Notes: generated by a model from the letters alone, not told the origin. 64,000 nt of DNA from UBA4782 sp034429195 (GCA_034429195.1 DAOUGQ010000002.1:124001-188000), one strand, 5' to 3'; shown: positions 18,224 to 28,388, counted from the stretch's first letter. Made by a program: numbers and translations.

Positions 18224-18991
18224 TCATTTAAAGGTATTAGTCCAATGAACAATTGCGGTAAAAGCCCGGTTATCACAAGACCTGTTGATTCCTTCTACCA
18301 TACACATATCTGATTCGTCATCGAGATCATTTATCAAGATGCTCACTTTTTCCCCTGGTTTGACTTCATGTTCATAATTGATCTGCAACCAGTCCAGTTC
18401 TTTCTCTCGATAAGCATCCATGGGGAAACAATCACAGATCCATTCTATATATCGGCTGTTATTGACATGACCTACTATATCTACAGCACTGTATCCGGCA
18501 GTGATCTCTAACTTTTCTTTTCCGTCTCCGTTCATATTGATTTTTTCAAGGGGTTCATCCAATCCTTTTCTATCAGGAAATTCAGGTAACCCCAATTGAA
18601 GGGAATGCGGAGATACCATTCTACGGGTGGTCGCGTCAATGATCAACCAGGCAGATGTAGCAGCTACAATTTTCTGTTCATGGGCATCAAAAACTTCGAA
18701 ATCTCGGATATAGAATAATTTTTGTTGAATGGTTTTGGGCCAGGTGTTGATGATGACTTTATCATCTCCTGATGGAAAATGAAAGAATTTGATCTTCATT
18801 CGTGAATGTACCCAAAATAGATTATGTACTGCCATTTTCTCAATACCAAATCCTAACTTATCTGCATGGCGTCCGGCTGTTTCTGTCAAATGTTGAAATA
18901 TCGCTGATGGCTTCCAATGATTTCGGAAATCACATTCAAAGTAATTGATATTGATCATGTCTTTATAAACGAGTGTTTTTTCAGTATTCAT
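18224..18991 (-). CDS. Acyl-ACP thioesterase (FatA/FatB-like)
   Basis: Releases free fatty acids from acyl-acyl carrier protein. The product of 255 aa is in the range of bacterial acyl-ACP thioesterases with two hotdog domains. The first domain contains YFECDFRNHWKPSAIFQHLTE; the second has the active-site pattern VDIVGHVNNSRYIEWICDCF with the conserved N and H residues. AGGGG precedes the ATG at 18991. It is convergent with the lacI-type gene and stands alone. Substrate chain length cannot be read from the sequence. Confidence 0.8.
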   Translation of the reverse strand: MNTEKTLVYKDMININYFECDFRNHWKPSAIFQHLTETAGRHADKLGFGIEKMAVHNLFWVHSRMKIKFFHFPSGDDKVIINTWPKTIQQKLFYIRDFEVFDAHEQKIVAATSAWLIIDATTRRMVSPHSLQLGLPEFPDRKGLDEPLEKINMNGDGKEKLEITAGYSAVDIVGHVNNSRYIEWICDCFPMDAYREKELDWLQINYEHEVKPGEKVSILINDLDDESDMCMVEGINRSCDNRAFTAIVHWTNTFK

Positions 18992-19126
18992 TGTAAACCC
19001 CTGATTTGCTTTTCAGTGAGTAAAGTTATTTGGAGTGATTAAGGAAATAGTTTAGCATAAAAGCAGGAAAAACTAATTGTCGCAACATGAGAATGCATTA
19101 AGAATAATATTTCATACTCGAATGAA

Positions 19127-19167
19127 AAAAGGTCAGGTAAAGAAAAAATTCTCTCTAACTGACCTTT
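19127..19167 (-). terminator. Intrinsic terminator of clpB
   Basis: In the minus direction AAAGGTCAG (19167-19159) pairs with CTGACCTTT (19136-19128), and the T-run TTTTTTC follows. It lies 22 nt after the clpB stop. Confidence 0.8.
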
Positions 19168-19189
19168 AAAAATTTGTTTCAAACAAGAA

Positions 19190-21754
19190 TTAAGGTTTGG
19201 TAAACCTCAAACCATCACCATTTTGCTCAATTATGATTGTCTCTCCTTCTACGAATTCACCATTAAGCAGTTTGATAGCAAGTGGATCCTGCAATTCACG
19301 TTGAATGGCACGCTTTAACGGGCGAGCACCAAAAGTCGGGTTGTATCCTGTTTCTGCCAGGAAATTACGAGCTGAGTCTTTAACATCGAGTTTATACCCT
19401 TTTTCTCGCACAAGGGTTTCAAGCCGCATCAATTGGATATCTACAATCTGACGTATATTTTCTTTCGTGAGTGGATGGAATACGACCAATTCATCAACAC
19501 GATTCAAGAACTCAGGACGGAAGTGTGCCTGAAACACCTGGACAATTTCCTCACGGGTTACCTTTGATCCATGATCCCAAAGCTGGTTACCCAGATTGGA
19601 AGTCATGATCACAACGGTGTTTGTGAAATTAACGGTTCTTCCTTGCCCATCGGTCAAACGACCATCATCCAATAATTGCAGAAGGGTGTTGAAAACCTCA
19701 GGATGGGCTTTTTCAATTTCATCTAAAAGTACCACACTATAAGGGCGGCGACGAACTGCTTCAGTAAGCTGTCCACCTTCTTCATAGCCCACATATCCAG
19801 GAGGCGCACCGATCAACCGGCTGACGGTATGTTTTTCCTGGTATTCACTCATGTCAATTCGAATCATGGCATGTTCATCATCAAACAAGAACTCTGCCAG
19901 AGCGCGTGCAAGTTCAGTTTTTCCAACACCTGTTGGACCAATAAAAATAAAGGATCCAATAGGGCGGTTAGGGTCTTGCAACCCAGCGCGTGCTCTTCGA
20001 ACAGCATTTGAAACTACCTGGAGGGCTTCATCCTGTCCGATGACTCTTTCATGTAATCTTTCTTCCATGTGCAGCAGTTTTTGGGTTTCTCCTTCCATCA
20101 GGCGTGAAACCGGGATTCCTGTCCATTTGGCTACCACAGCTGCGATTTCTTCAGCATCGACCTCTTCTTTAAGCAGAGCACCATTTGCCTGGATGGATTT
20201 GAGTTTGTTTTCAGCATTGACCAACTTTGATTCCAAATCACGAAGGGTGCCATAACGTAACCTGGCAACTTTCTCCAGATCTGCCACTCTTTCTGCCTGT
20301 TCAATTTCCAGGTTGGTTTCTTCAATTTGTTTTTTAATCTGGCGTAAGCTGGTGATCATTTCTTTTTCACTTTGCCAGCGGGTAGTTAATTGTGCAGACT
20401 TTTCTTTCAGGTCTGCCAACTCTTCGACCAGTTTTTCCAGACGTTCTTTAGAGGCTTTATCTGTCTCTTTCTTCAAAGCTTCACGTTCGATTTCTAGTTG
20501 CAAGATATTACGGTCAACTTCATCCAGTTTCTGCGGTTTTGAATCGATCTCTGTACGCAGCATGGCTGCTGCTTCATCGATCAGATCGATGGCTTTATCA
20601 GGAAGATGTCTTTCTGGAATATAACGTTTTGATAATGTTGCAGCAGCGATAACTGCTGAGTCAGTGATACGTACCCCATGATGAACTTCATATCTCTGCT
20701 TCAATCCACGCAAGATGCTAATGGTATCTTCAACAGAAGGTTCATCAACAAATACAGGCTGAAAACGCCTTTCAAGGGCGGCGTCTTTTTCGATATATTT
20801 TCGATACTCATCGAGTGTGGTTGCACCAATCAAGTGTAGATCACCACGTGCAAGTAATGGTTTAAGAATATTACTGGCATCCATGGAACCTTCAGCAGCT
20901 CCTGCACCCACCACTGTATGCATTTCATCCAGGAAGACAATAATCTCTCCCTGAGATTCGGTGATCTCTTTCAGGGCTGCTTTCAGACGCTCTTCAAATT
21001 CACCTCGATATTTAGCTCCAGCCACCATCGAACTCAAGTCAAGCTGAATGATCCGTTTCTTTTTCAATCCTTCAGGAACATCGCCTTTAATAATCCGTTC
21101 AGCGAGTCCTTCAGCAATAGCGGTTTTTCCAACACCAGGGGCACCGATAAGCGCTGGATTGTTCTTTGTTCGGCGGGAAAGAATTTGCACCACGCGGCGG
21201 ATTTCATCGTCACGACCAATCACCGGGTCGAGTTTTCCCTGGCGGGCTAAAGCAGTCAGGTCACGACCGTATTTAGCGAGAGCCTGATAAGTATCCTCAG
21301 GATTCTCGGTGGTCACCCTTTGAGTTCCCCGGATTGATTTTAATGCTCCTAAAATGGCATCTTTCGTCAGCCCGAAAGATGCCAATCGTTTACTTTCGTA
21401 CGAATCACTTAATCCCAATAAAAGATGTTCAGTAGAGACAAATTCATCCTGCATCCCTTTAGCGTACTTTTCTGCAGAATCAATAACATCAACAACCTGG
21501 CTCGATAAACCTGTTTCAATATTACTGCCACGTACCTGAGGGCGGTTCTCCAATTCTTTTACGATTTCTTCACGAATAGCCAAAACACTACCTGCAATTT
21601 TCGTCACAATTGCAGGAACAACACCTTCCTCTTGCTGTAAAAGTGCTAACAATAAATGAACAGGCTCGATAGCCTGGTGATGATAATCGCGAGCTATCTG
21701 TTGGGCTTGAAAGACCGCTTCACGAGATTTTTGTGTAAATTTATCCAGGTTCAT
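19190..21754 (-). CDS. clpB: ClpB, disaggregating AAA+ chaperone
   Basis: Hexameric ATPase that pulls polypeptides out of aggregates with DnaK. The product is 854 aa, full-length. Order of domains: N-domain (NLDKFTQKSREAVFQAQQIA), AAA1 with Walker A IGAPGVGKTAIAEGLA and Walker B IIVFLDEMHTVVGAG, a long coiled-coil middle domain (about residues 400-520), AAA2 with Walker A FIGPTGVGKTELARALA, Walker B VVLLDEIEKAHPEVFN and the C-terminal small domain. The middle domain separates ClpB from ClpA/ClpC. ATG 21754 is chosen because GAGGAGG lies 6 nt upstream; a start 21 nt earlier lacks a site. Confidence 0.96.
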   Translation of the reverse strand: MNLDKFTQKSREAVFQAQQIARDYHHQAIEPVHLLLALLQQEEGVVPAIVTKIAGSVLAIREEIVKELENRPQVRGSNIETGLSSQVVDVIDSAEKYAKGMQDEFVSTEHLLLGLSDSYESKRLASFGLTKDAILGALKSIRGTQRVTTENPEDTYQALAKYGRDLTALARQGKLDPVIGRDDEIRRVVQILSRRTKNNPALIGAPGVGKTAIAEGLAERIIKGDVPEGLKKKRIIQLDLSSMVAGAKYRGEFEERLKAALKEITESQGEIIVFLDEMHTVVGAGAAEGSMDASNILKPLLARGDLHLIGATTLDEYRKYIEKDAALERRFQPVFVDEPSVEDTISILRGLKQRYEVHHGVRITDSAVIAAATLSKRYIPERHLPDKAIDLIDEAAAMLRTEIDSKPQKLDEVDRNILQLEIEREALKKETDKASKERLEKLVEELADLKEKSAQLTTRWQSEKEMITSLRQIKKQIEETNLEIEQAERVADLEKVARLRYGTLRDLESKLVNAENKLKSIQANGALLKEEVDAEEIAAVVAKWTGIPVSRLMEGETQKLLHMEERLHERVIGQDEALQVVSNAVRRARAGLQDPNRPIGSFIFIGPTGVGKTELARALAEFLFDDEHAMIRIDMSEYQEKHTVSRLIGAPPGYVGYEEGGQLTEAVRRRPYSVVLLDEIEKAHPEVFNTLLQLLDDGRLTDGQGRTVNFTNTVVIMTSNLGNQLWDHGSKVTREEIVQVFQAHFRPEFLNRVDELVVFHPLTKENIRQIVDIQLMRLETLVREKGYKLDVKDSARNFLAETGYNPTFGARPLKRAIQRELQDPLAIKLLNGEFVEGETIIIEQNGDGLRFTKP

Positions 21755-21795
21755 ATAATCCTCCTCAACAATCAATCCTGCAATACTCTACCCCC

Positions 21796-21820
21796 TGTAT
21801 ATATAAATCATGTATATATA
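21796..21820. repeat. Two TGTATATATA repeats upstream of clpB
   Basis: TGTATATATA occurs at 21796-21805 and 21811-21820 in the 254-nt space between clpB and the kdpD-like gene. It lies 40-65 nt before clpB and could be part of its promoter region. I see no CIRCE or HAIR heat-shock operator and no clear -35/-10 pair. Confidence 0.35.
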
Positions 21821-22008
21821 GTATAAGAATGTGATATGCATATCTGACACGATCGATTGGTAGGCAATAAAACTTCTTCCAGCGAAATGATGATCGATGA
21901 AATATCGTTTTTTTGTAGCTGCTTTCTTTCTTTATCATTCCTTCGGTAAGCTTTTTACGAAAAGTTCTCGCTTATCAGGAATAGGATAAAATTCATTAAG
22001 TGTAAATT

Positions 22009-23478
22009 ATGAATTCAAAGAAAAATTCAATCCTTCTGGTATTTGGGAAATTTCTGACTGCATTCCTCCTCGCAGCAGTGACTACTCTTGTATTGCTACC
22101 TGAAAGAGAATTTCTTGGATCGCAAATCGTTGTATTGCTATTTCTTTTACCAGTTTTATTGTCGGTGTATTTTCTGGGGCTTGCGTCTGCGATCGTTTCT
22201 GCAGTTGTTTCATTTTTATGCCTGAATTATTATTTTGTTCCACCTTATTACAGTTTATTGGTTCATAAAGCTCAGGATTATGTAACATTACTGGTTTTTC
22301 TTTTGATTGCGGTTTTCACCAGTCAATTGATCGGTAAAGCCAGGCAGGGGATGCAGCTTGCCAGAAAAAATGAATGGGAAGCGACCAGCCTATATAAGTT
22401 GATCCTCTCTCTTTCGCAACAACAAGATAATGCGAACATTGCGCAGACACTGGGACAACATACGCTCAATACTATTTCTTGTGTAAAAGTGGAAATTGCA
22501 TTATCGGAAGAAACAAAAAATCCGCCCATTATTATGGGAGCAAAAAAGAAAAAACAAAAAGAAGGGGAATTGTTCGAATTCACGTATCCCATGTTAGCAC
22601 AAAGCAATTATGAGGGATATATCAAGGTATGGGTAGACCATCCAGTTCTCTCTGGAGAGGAGGATAGGCTACTCACCATTTATGCCAACCAGGGAGCACT
22701 GTTCCTCGAACGAATTCATCTCTTGCAAGTGGAAACAAAATCACATATTCTCGAAGAGACAAATCAGACAAAAAGCATTTTGCTTTCATCTGTATCACAC
22801 GAACTTCGTTCTCCTCTGGCTGCCATCAAAGCATCTGTTTCCAGCCTGCATAGTGGGATGGTGGATTGGGATACGGATGCGCGGAAAGAATTGCTTGCCA
22901 CCATTGAAGAAGAAACAGACCATTTAAATTTCCTGGTGGGTAATCTACTGGACATGACCCGAATTGAGGTAGGCGCTCTGACTTTACATAAGAATTGGAA
23001 TTCTCTTTCGGAAATTGTCAATGGTGTTGTCAAAAGGATGCACAAGATGCTAGACCAATATCAGGTAATGATCGATATTCCACAAGAATTGCCTCCTTTA
23101 TTTACTGATTATGTGTTGATCGAACAGGTTTTTACTAATTTGATCAGCAACAGTGTAAAATTTGCGCCGTCAAAAACAAGAATAAGCATTATTTCAAGGG
23201 TTGAAAACGAGAATATCCATACTATGGTGTGTAATCAAAGTCCTCCAGTACCTGAAGAAGATCTGGAACATATTTTTGAGAAATTTAATAATGTGCATCA
23301 TCAGGGCAGAGTGACCAGCACCGGGCTTGGTTTATCTATCTGTAAAGGTATTATTACCGCTCATAAAGGGAATATTTGGGCAGAAAACGCACCAGAAGGA
23401 TTTGTTTTTCATTTCACGCTGCCAATTAATTCGACAGAAAGTCCTCATCCTGTATCTCTTGAGATGATCGATGAATAA
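22009..23478 (+). CDS. KdpD-like sensor histidine kinase (short form)
   Basis: A 489-aa membrane kinase. Four hydrophobic helices at residues about 10-110 match the DUF4118 sensor of KdpD, then a GAF-like region, the phosphoacceptor box SSVSHELRSPLAAIKASVSSL and an ATPase domain (NLISNSVKFAP, FEKFNNV, STGLGLSICKGI). The large cytoplasmic N-terminal KdpD and Usp domains of E. coli KdpD are absent, so this is the short form common outside proteobacteria. It overlaps kdpE by 8 nt. No kdpFABC genes are nearby; a KimA-like K+ transporter follows instead. Confidence 0.85.
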   Translation: MNSKKNSILLVFGKFLTAFLLAAVTTLVLLPEREFLGSQIVVLLFLLPVLLSVYFLGLASAIVSAVVSFLCLNYYFVPPYYSLLVHKAQDYVTLLVFLLIAVFTSQLIGKARQGMQLARKNEWEATSLYKLILSLSQQQDNANIAQTLGQHTLNTISCVKVEIALSEETKNPPIIMGAKKKKQKEGELFEFTYPMLAQSNYEGYIKVWVDHPVLSGEEDRLLTIYANQGALFLERIHLLQVETKSHILEETNQTKSILLSSVSHELRSPLAAIKASVSSLHSGMVDWDTDARKELLATIEEETDHLNFLVGNLLDMTRIEVGALTLHKNWNSLSEIVNGVVKRMHKMLDQYQVMIDIPQELPPLFTDYVLIEQVFTNLISNSVKFAPSKTRISIISRVENENIHTMVCNQSPPVPEEDLEHIFEKFNNVHHQGRVTSTGLGLSICKGIITAHKGNIWAENAPEGFVFHFTLPINSTESPHPVSLEMIDE

Positions 23479-24166
23479 GAAATCCCTCATTCTAATTATT
23501 GATGATGAACCACAGATATTAAGGGCTTTAAAGACCATCCTGGTAGCAAGGCATTTTGATGTAGCAATGGCAAGCACCGGTGAAGAAGGGCTTACCCTTG
23601 CGGCATCATCAGAACCAGATGTCATCATTCTTGATCTAAGCCTACCAGACATGGATGGTATCCAAGTATGTGAAAGAATTCGAGAATGGTCACGTGTTCC
23701 CATCATCGTCTTATCTGTCCGTGAAAGTGAAACAGATAAAGTTGCTGTTTTGGATAAAGGTGCAGATGATTATCTAACCAAACCTTTTGGTATCGAAGAA
23801 TTGATGGCTCGCATAAGAGTGGCAATGCGGCATGGTGAACAATCCATGGGGAACTTGAAAAGTATTATCACCATTGGTTCCCTGCAAATTGATCTGGCAC
23901 ATTATTCCGTTACGAATAATGGTGCTGATGTTCGTTTGACAGCTACTGAGTTCAAATTACTTGCATATTTGGCAAGCAATGCGGGGAAAGTATTAACCCA
24001 TCGATCTATTTTGATCCATGTATGGGGAGATGAAGATGCTGATCATGTAGAATATTTAAGGGTTTATATTGGAGTACTACGAAAAAAACTGGAAACCAAT
24101 CCAAATGATCCACAGATTATTCAGACTGAACCTGGAATCGGGTATCGTTTTGTCATTCCAGAGTAG
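23471..24166 (+). CDS. kdpE: KdpE-like response regulator
   Basis: OmpR/PhoB-type regulator of 231 aa. The receiver domain has the acidic pocket IIDDEP, the phosphoacceptor in DVIILDLSLPDMDG and LTKPFGIEELMARIR with the conserved Lys. The C-terminal winged helix reads RLTATEFKLLAYLASNAGKVLTHRSIL. The start overlaps the kinase gene, so the pair is co-translated. The pairing with a KdpD-type kinase supports a K+-related role. Confidence 0.87.
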   Translation: MNKKSLILIIDDEPQILRALKTILVARHFDVAMASTGEEGLTLAASSEPDVIILDLSLPDMDGIQVCERIREWSRVPIIVLSVRESETDKVAVLDKGADDYLTKPFGIEELMARIRVAMRHGEQSMGNLKSIITIGSLQIDLAHYSVTNNGADVRLTATEFKLLAYLASNAGKVLTHRSILIHVWGDEDADHVEYLRVYIGVLRKKLETNPNDPQIIQTEPGIGYRFVIPE

Positions 24167-24313
24167 ATTTTTATAAAAATTTTATTTTTTTTCATAAAAT
24201 TTTGTTTCCCTTTTACTTCACAGAAGTAAACTCTCAATATCCTGGAGTGGAACAGGAATTAATTTCTGTTAAAAAAGCATGTATCTTATCTTCAGGGAAT
24301 TGGAGTTGATATT

Positions 24314-26248
24314 GTGAGTGATTTAGAAGCACATTCGAATATTTTTGAGCAAACATCTACACATATGCCAAAAACGACCTTCAGGTCATGGTTGATAGGT
24401 CGCCCGCTATCAACAGCTGATGCACCGCATCAGACAATCGGGAAGTTGATCGGGTTGGCTGTTTTTTCATCCGATGCACTGTCCTCTGTAGCATATGGTC
24501 CTCAGGAAATCCTTTTCATTCTAATTGCAGCAGGCACAGGTGTACTCTCTTATAGTTTTCCGATAACAGTTGCAATTGTCATTTTATTAGCTATTTTGAC
24601 GTTTTCATATGAACAAACCATCCATGCATATCCTGGTGGTGGTGGAGCGTATATTGTGGCTCGGGATAACCTGGGAATTCTGCCAGCACAGGTGGCAGGG
24701 GCTTCTTTACTGAGCGATTATGTCTTAACCGTTTCTGTATCCATCTCATCAGGGGTTGCACAAATAGTATCCGCTTTTCCCAATCTTTATCCTTACCGTG
24801 TAGAACTGGCAGTGGGTTTCATCCTTTTTGTTATGATGATCAATTTGCGAGGAGTGAAAGAATCGGGAATCATCTTTGCAATACCCACTTACTTTTTCCT
24901 GGTGATGATGGTAGTCACAGGAGTAATTGGTATTATCCGATATTTAGCTGGCAATCTTGGAACAGTTGTAAATCCACCTTCCATCGAGGTTGGAGTTTTA
25001 CAACCTGTTACTTTGTTCATGCTCTTGAGAGCATTTGCAAATGGTACATCTTCCGTAACAGGTGTTGAAGCAATTTCTAATGGTATTACTGCTTTTAAAG
25101 AACCTCGCAGTAAAAATGCAGGTAAAACTTTGCTTTGGATGGCTTCGATATTAGGTGTTCTGCTTTTAATGGTGGCATTTCTTGGAGTACATATAGGCGC
25201 TTTACCATCGGATAATGAAACTGTAATTTCTCAAATTGCACGAACTGTATATAACGGTCAGGGTCTGATGTACTTGTTGATGATCGCAGCAACTACCGTG
25301 ATCCTGGTAATGGCTGCCAACACAGCCTTTGCAGATTTTCCTCGACTTGGAGCTTTGCATGCAGTAGACGGTTTCCTTCCCCGACAGTTTGCATTTCGTG
25401 GAAGCAGGCTGGTTTATTCCTATGGAATTGTTGCTCTTGCTGTTATCGCTTCTTCGTTGGTAATATATTTCAAGGCAAATGTATCTTTGTTGATTCCTCT
25501 GTACGCAATCGGTGTTTTCCTTTCATTTACTCTATCACAATTTGGTATGGCAAGAAGATGGTGGAAATCTGGACATTTGAAACCAGATATGGAGATACAG
25601 GAAGTAGGATCAATCTTACGTTATGATAAGGGATGGAAATACAAAATGATCATCAATGGATTTGGCGCCATTTGTACTTTCATTGTGATGATCGTATTTG
25701 CGATCACCAAGTTCAAAGATGGTGCATACATTGTTATCTTTCTCATCCCGACGATGGTATCCATTTTTGTCCTTATTCATCGTCACTATAAGAGGATAGC
25801 TGAACAACTTTCATTGGAGAATCAAAAATATACGAAGAGAATTTCACGGAATAGAGTGATTATGCCCATTGCTGGAGTTCATCGTGGCTCTTTAAATGCA
25901 TTAAGCTATGCTAAAAATCTTTCAGATGATGTTACGGCTGTTCACATATCTATCGATGAGAAGGAGACTGAAAAGGTAAAGAATAAATGGTTGATTTGGG
26001 GAGATGGCACAAGGTTAGTTATTCTCAATTCTCCATATCGGCTGTTTATCGAACCATTATTGAATTATATCGATAGCATGGATGAAATTCGAAGAAAAGA
26101 TGAATTGATCACGATTGTAGTGCCACAATTCGTTCCAAAGCAACCTATGGCTGGTTTATTGCATGCACGCACGGCTGATACTTTACGTAAAGCGCTGTTA
26201 AATAGAAGAAATATAGTTATCACGGAAGTACCCTATCAGGTGGACTAA
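24314..26248 (+). CDS. kimA: KimA-like potassium importer (APC superfamily)
   Basis: A 644-aa membrane protein with about 12 helices and a soluble C-terminal domain of about 150 residues resembling the universal-stress fold (NRVIMPIAGVHRGSLNALSYAKNL). The helix-1 region GLAVFSSDALSSVAYGPQEI matches the KimA/YdaO group of proton-coupled K+ importers, which are 600-610 aa and regulated by c-di-AMP in Firmicutes. I see no c-di-AMP riboswitch in the 147-nt leader. The start is GTG, with GGAG upstream. Position after the kdpDE-like pair supports potassium. A plain amino-acid permease is the alternative. Confidence 0.72.
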   Translation: MSDLEAHSNIFEQTSTHMPKTTFRSWLIGRPLSTADAPHQTIGKLIGLAVFSSDALSSVAYGPQEILFILIAAGTGVLSYSFPITVAIVILLAILTFSYEQTIHAYPGGGGAYIVARDNLGILPAQVAGASLLSDYVLTVSVSISSGVAQIVSAFPNLYPYRVELAVGFILFVMMINLRGVKESGIIFAIPTYFFLVMMVVTGVIGIIRYLAGNLGTVVNPPSIEVGVLQPVTLFMLLRAFANGTSSVTGVEAISNGITAFKEPRSKNAGKTLLWMASILGVLLLMVAFLGVHIGALPSDNETVISQIARTVYNGQGLMYLLMIAATTVILVMAANTAFADFPRLGALHAVDGFLPRQFAFRGSRLVYSYGIVALAVIASSLVIYFKANVSLLIPLYAIGVFLSFTLSQFGMARRWWKSGHLKPDMEIQEVGSILRYDKGWKYKMIINGFGAICTFIVMIVFAITKFKDGAYIVIFLIPTMVSIFVLIHRHYKRIAEQLSLENQKYTKRISRNRVIMPIAGVHRGSLNALSYAKNLSDDVTAVHISIDEKETEKVKNKWLIWGDGTRLVILNSPYRLFIEPLLNYIDSMDEIRRKDELITIVVPQFVPKQPMAGLLHARTADTLRKALLNRRNIVITEVPYQVD

Positions 26249-26277
26249 GTTCAGATATAGAATAGCCCAAGTAAACA

Positions 26278-26312
26278 AATGAGCTGACCAAATCATGTTT
26301 GATCAGCTCATT
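26278..26312. terminator. Bidirectional terminator between kimA-like and opp genes
   Basis: AATGAGCTGA pairs with TCAGCTCATT, and the inner CAAA/TTTG extends the stem around the loop TCATG. It sits between convergent genes and AT-rich sequence lies on both sides. Confidence 0.75.
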
Positions 26313-26348
26313 ATTATAAAATTCACTCTTCTGAAAAAGACATAAGTC

Positions 26349-27374
26349 TTATTTCATGAAGTTTTCTGCAATGTGGCATGCAACCTGATGTTCGGGGAGC
26401 AATTCCCGTAAAATAGGCTCTTCTTGAGAACAAATATCCTTTGCAAAAGGACAACGCGGATGAAAACGACATCCCGAAGGTGGGTGAATAGGGTTCGGAA
26501 TTTCACCTGCTGGCATGGATTGGGTCCGGCGTTTATGTGGATCAGGCACTGGAACTGCAGCCATTAATGCCTGGGTGTAGGGATGTAATGGTAATGAATA
26601 TACTTCTTTCAGATTACCAATTTCTGCGATCTTTCCCAGATATAGAATGGCAATATCATCACAAATGTATTTAGCAGTTGCCAAATCATGAGTAATAAAA
26701 ATGTATGTCAGGTTGAACTCTTTCTTCAATTGGATCATAAGGTCGAGCAATAAAGCTCGAACACTGACATCTGCCATTGCAATTGGCTCATCAGCAAGTA
26801 TCAGATCTGGTTTAGTGATGAGTGCTCTGGCAATCACCACCCGCTGGCGCTGCCCACCAGATATCTGCTGGGGGAATTTATTGATATAGAATCTGGCAGG
26901 AGTCAAGCCCACTCTCTCCATCATTTCCAGAACCATATCTCGATGTTGTTCTTTTAACTCAGGATAATGAATCTTCAAGCCTTGAACGATCGCTGAACCT
27001 AAAGACATACGGGGGTTAAGCGAAGCCAGTGGATCTTGAAAGATTACCTGCATCCGGCGCCGCATTTTTCGTAATTCTTCTTCGCTCAACTCAGAAAGGT
27101 TGATTCCATCAAAAAATACTTCACCTTTGGTTTTTTTCTCTAGACCTATAGTAACCCGACCGATGGTAGTCTTTCCGCTACCGCTTTCTCCTGCCAACCC
27201 TAAGACGCCACCTCTCCGTATCTTGAAGCTGACTCCGTCTACTGCGCGTACATAATCCCGTTCTTTTGTAAATACCTGATCAATGATGCTCTTTTGAACC
27301 GGGAACCATTTTGTTAAATTGTTTACTTCAACCAGGTAATCGCCTGAATTATTCAATGTTGAAGTCTCACTCAT
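26349..27374 (-). CDS. oppF: Oligopeptide ABC transporter ATPase, OppF type
   Basis: ATP-binding subunit of a peptide/nickel-family importer, 341 aa. Walker A is GLAGESGSGKTTIGR, the Q-loop MQVIFQDPLASLNPRM, the signature QISGGQRQRVVIARAL, Walker B DLILADEPIAMADVS and the switch HD in FITHDLATA. The C-terminal Cys-rich extension GCRFHPRCPFAKDICSQEEP, which binds a 4Fe-4S cluster in some Dpp/Opp ATPases, is present. The expected SALDVS after Walker B is replaced by AMADVS, a small deviation. Start overlaps the oppD stop as ATGA. Confidence 0.92.
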   Translation of the reverse strand: MSETSTLNNSGDYLVEVNNLTKWFPVQKSIIDQVFTKERDYVRAVDGVSFKIRRGGVLGLAGESGSGKTTIGRVTIGLEKKTKGEVFFDGINLSELSEEELRKMRRRMQVIFQDPLASLNPRMSLGSAIVQGLKIHYPELKEQHRDMVLEMMERVGLTPARFYINKFPQQISGGQRQRVVIARALITKPDLILADEPIAMADVSVRALLLDLMIQLKKEFNLTYIFITHDLATAKYICDDIAILYLGKIAEIGNLKEVYSLPLHPYTQALMAAVPVPDPHKRRTQSMPAGEIPNPIHPPSGCRFHPRCPFAKDICSQEEPILRELLPEHQVACHIAENFMK

Positions 27375-28384
27375 TTGATCACCTCAGCCTTTTTCATTTC
27401 TTTTACCTGATAATCTTTAACCAACCAACATTTCACAAATCGGCCAGGAGTTACCTCTCGAAATTCTGGTTCTTTTTCCTCACAAATAGCGGTTGCTTTT
27501 GGACAACGAGGATGGAACCGGCAGCCAAAGGGTGGGTGAGTCAGGTTAGGTGGTTCTCCTGCCATTTTAAATAATTCTTCTCGTTCATCCAGTTTTATAT
27601 TTGGAACTGATAGAAGGAGCCCTTTTGTATAAGGATGAAGTGGATTGTCAAAGATTTCTTCTATTGGCCCTAATTCAACAATGTGACCTGCATACATTAC
27701 TGCTACCCGATCGCATAATTCAGCAACCAGTGCAATGTTGTGAGTAATGACTAATAAGGTCACCCCAAATTCATCACGAATTTCTTTCAACTGATCAACC
27801 AGTTTTGCTTCAACGATCACATCCAAAGAAGTAGTTGCTTCATCTGCAATAATCAAATTGGCATTGAGAACCAAACCCAGGCCAATCATTACGCGCTGGC
27901 GCATACCACCCGAAAGCTGGTGAGGATAATTCGACATCCTTTCTTTTTGGATTCCGAGCCGCTCCATTAAAATATTTGCTCGCTCCAATGCCTTTTCAAT
28001 AATAGTTTTTGGCTCATGTACCTGGATGGCCTCTATCAGGTGTTGATCCACCCGCTGTACAGGATTGAGAGAAGTCATGGGATCTTGAAAGATCATACTT
28101 ACCTTACGACCTCGGAAATCCCGCATCTTGTTTCTGTCATAGGTCATGATATCTTCGCCTTCAAAGATAAGCTGACCTTTGCTGATCCACCCAGGTGGTT
28201 GAATCATGCGCATCAGGGCTTTTCCCATCGTGCTTTTTCCGCAGCCACTCTCGCCTACCAGACCGAGAATTTCTCCCCGGTAAATATCAAAAGTGATCCC
28301 ATCGACCGCGCTAACGGGTCCCAAGCGGGTTTCATACGTCACCGATAAATCTTTTACTTGCATTAACACTTGTTTTTCGTTCAT
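27371..28384 (-). CDS. oppD: Oligopeptide ABC transporter ATPase, OppD type
   Basis: The second ATPase subunit, 337 aa. Walker A is GLVGESGCGKSTMGKAL, the signature QLSGGMRQRVMIGLGL, Walker B NLIIADEATTSLDVIVEA and the switch VITHNIALVAEL. The C-terminal Cys motif GCRFHPRCPKATAICEEKEP matches that of OppF. ATG 28384 was chosen, with GGAG about 10 nt upstream; a TTG 18 nt earlier is possible but would overlap oppC. It lies 4 nt after oppC. Confidence 0.92.
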   Translation of the reverse strand: MNEKQVLMQVKDLSVTYETRLGPVSAVDGITFDIYRGEILGLVGESGCGKSTMGKALMRMIQPPGWISKGQLIFEGEDIMTYDRNKMRDFRGRKVSMIFQDPMTSLNPVQRVDQHLIEAIQVHEPKTIIEKALERANILMERLGIQKERMSNYPHQLSGGMRQRVMIGLGLVLNANLIIADEATTSLDVIVEAKLVDQLKEIRDEFGVTLLVITHNIALVAELCDRVAVMYAGHIVELGPIEEIFDNPLHPYTKGLLLSVPNIKLDEREELFKMAGEPPNLTHPPFGCRFHPRCPKATAICEEKEPEFREVTPGRFVKCWLVKDYQVKEMKKAEVIK

Positions 28385-28388
28385 AAGA

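Noticed and set aside
24167..24313. c-di-AMP riboswitch before the KimA-like gene
   Set aside because: The leader is AT-rich and too short, and the conserved ydaO-type motifs are not seen.
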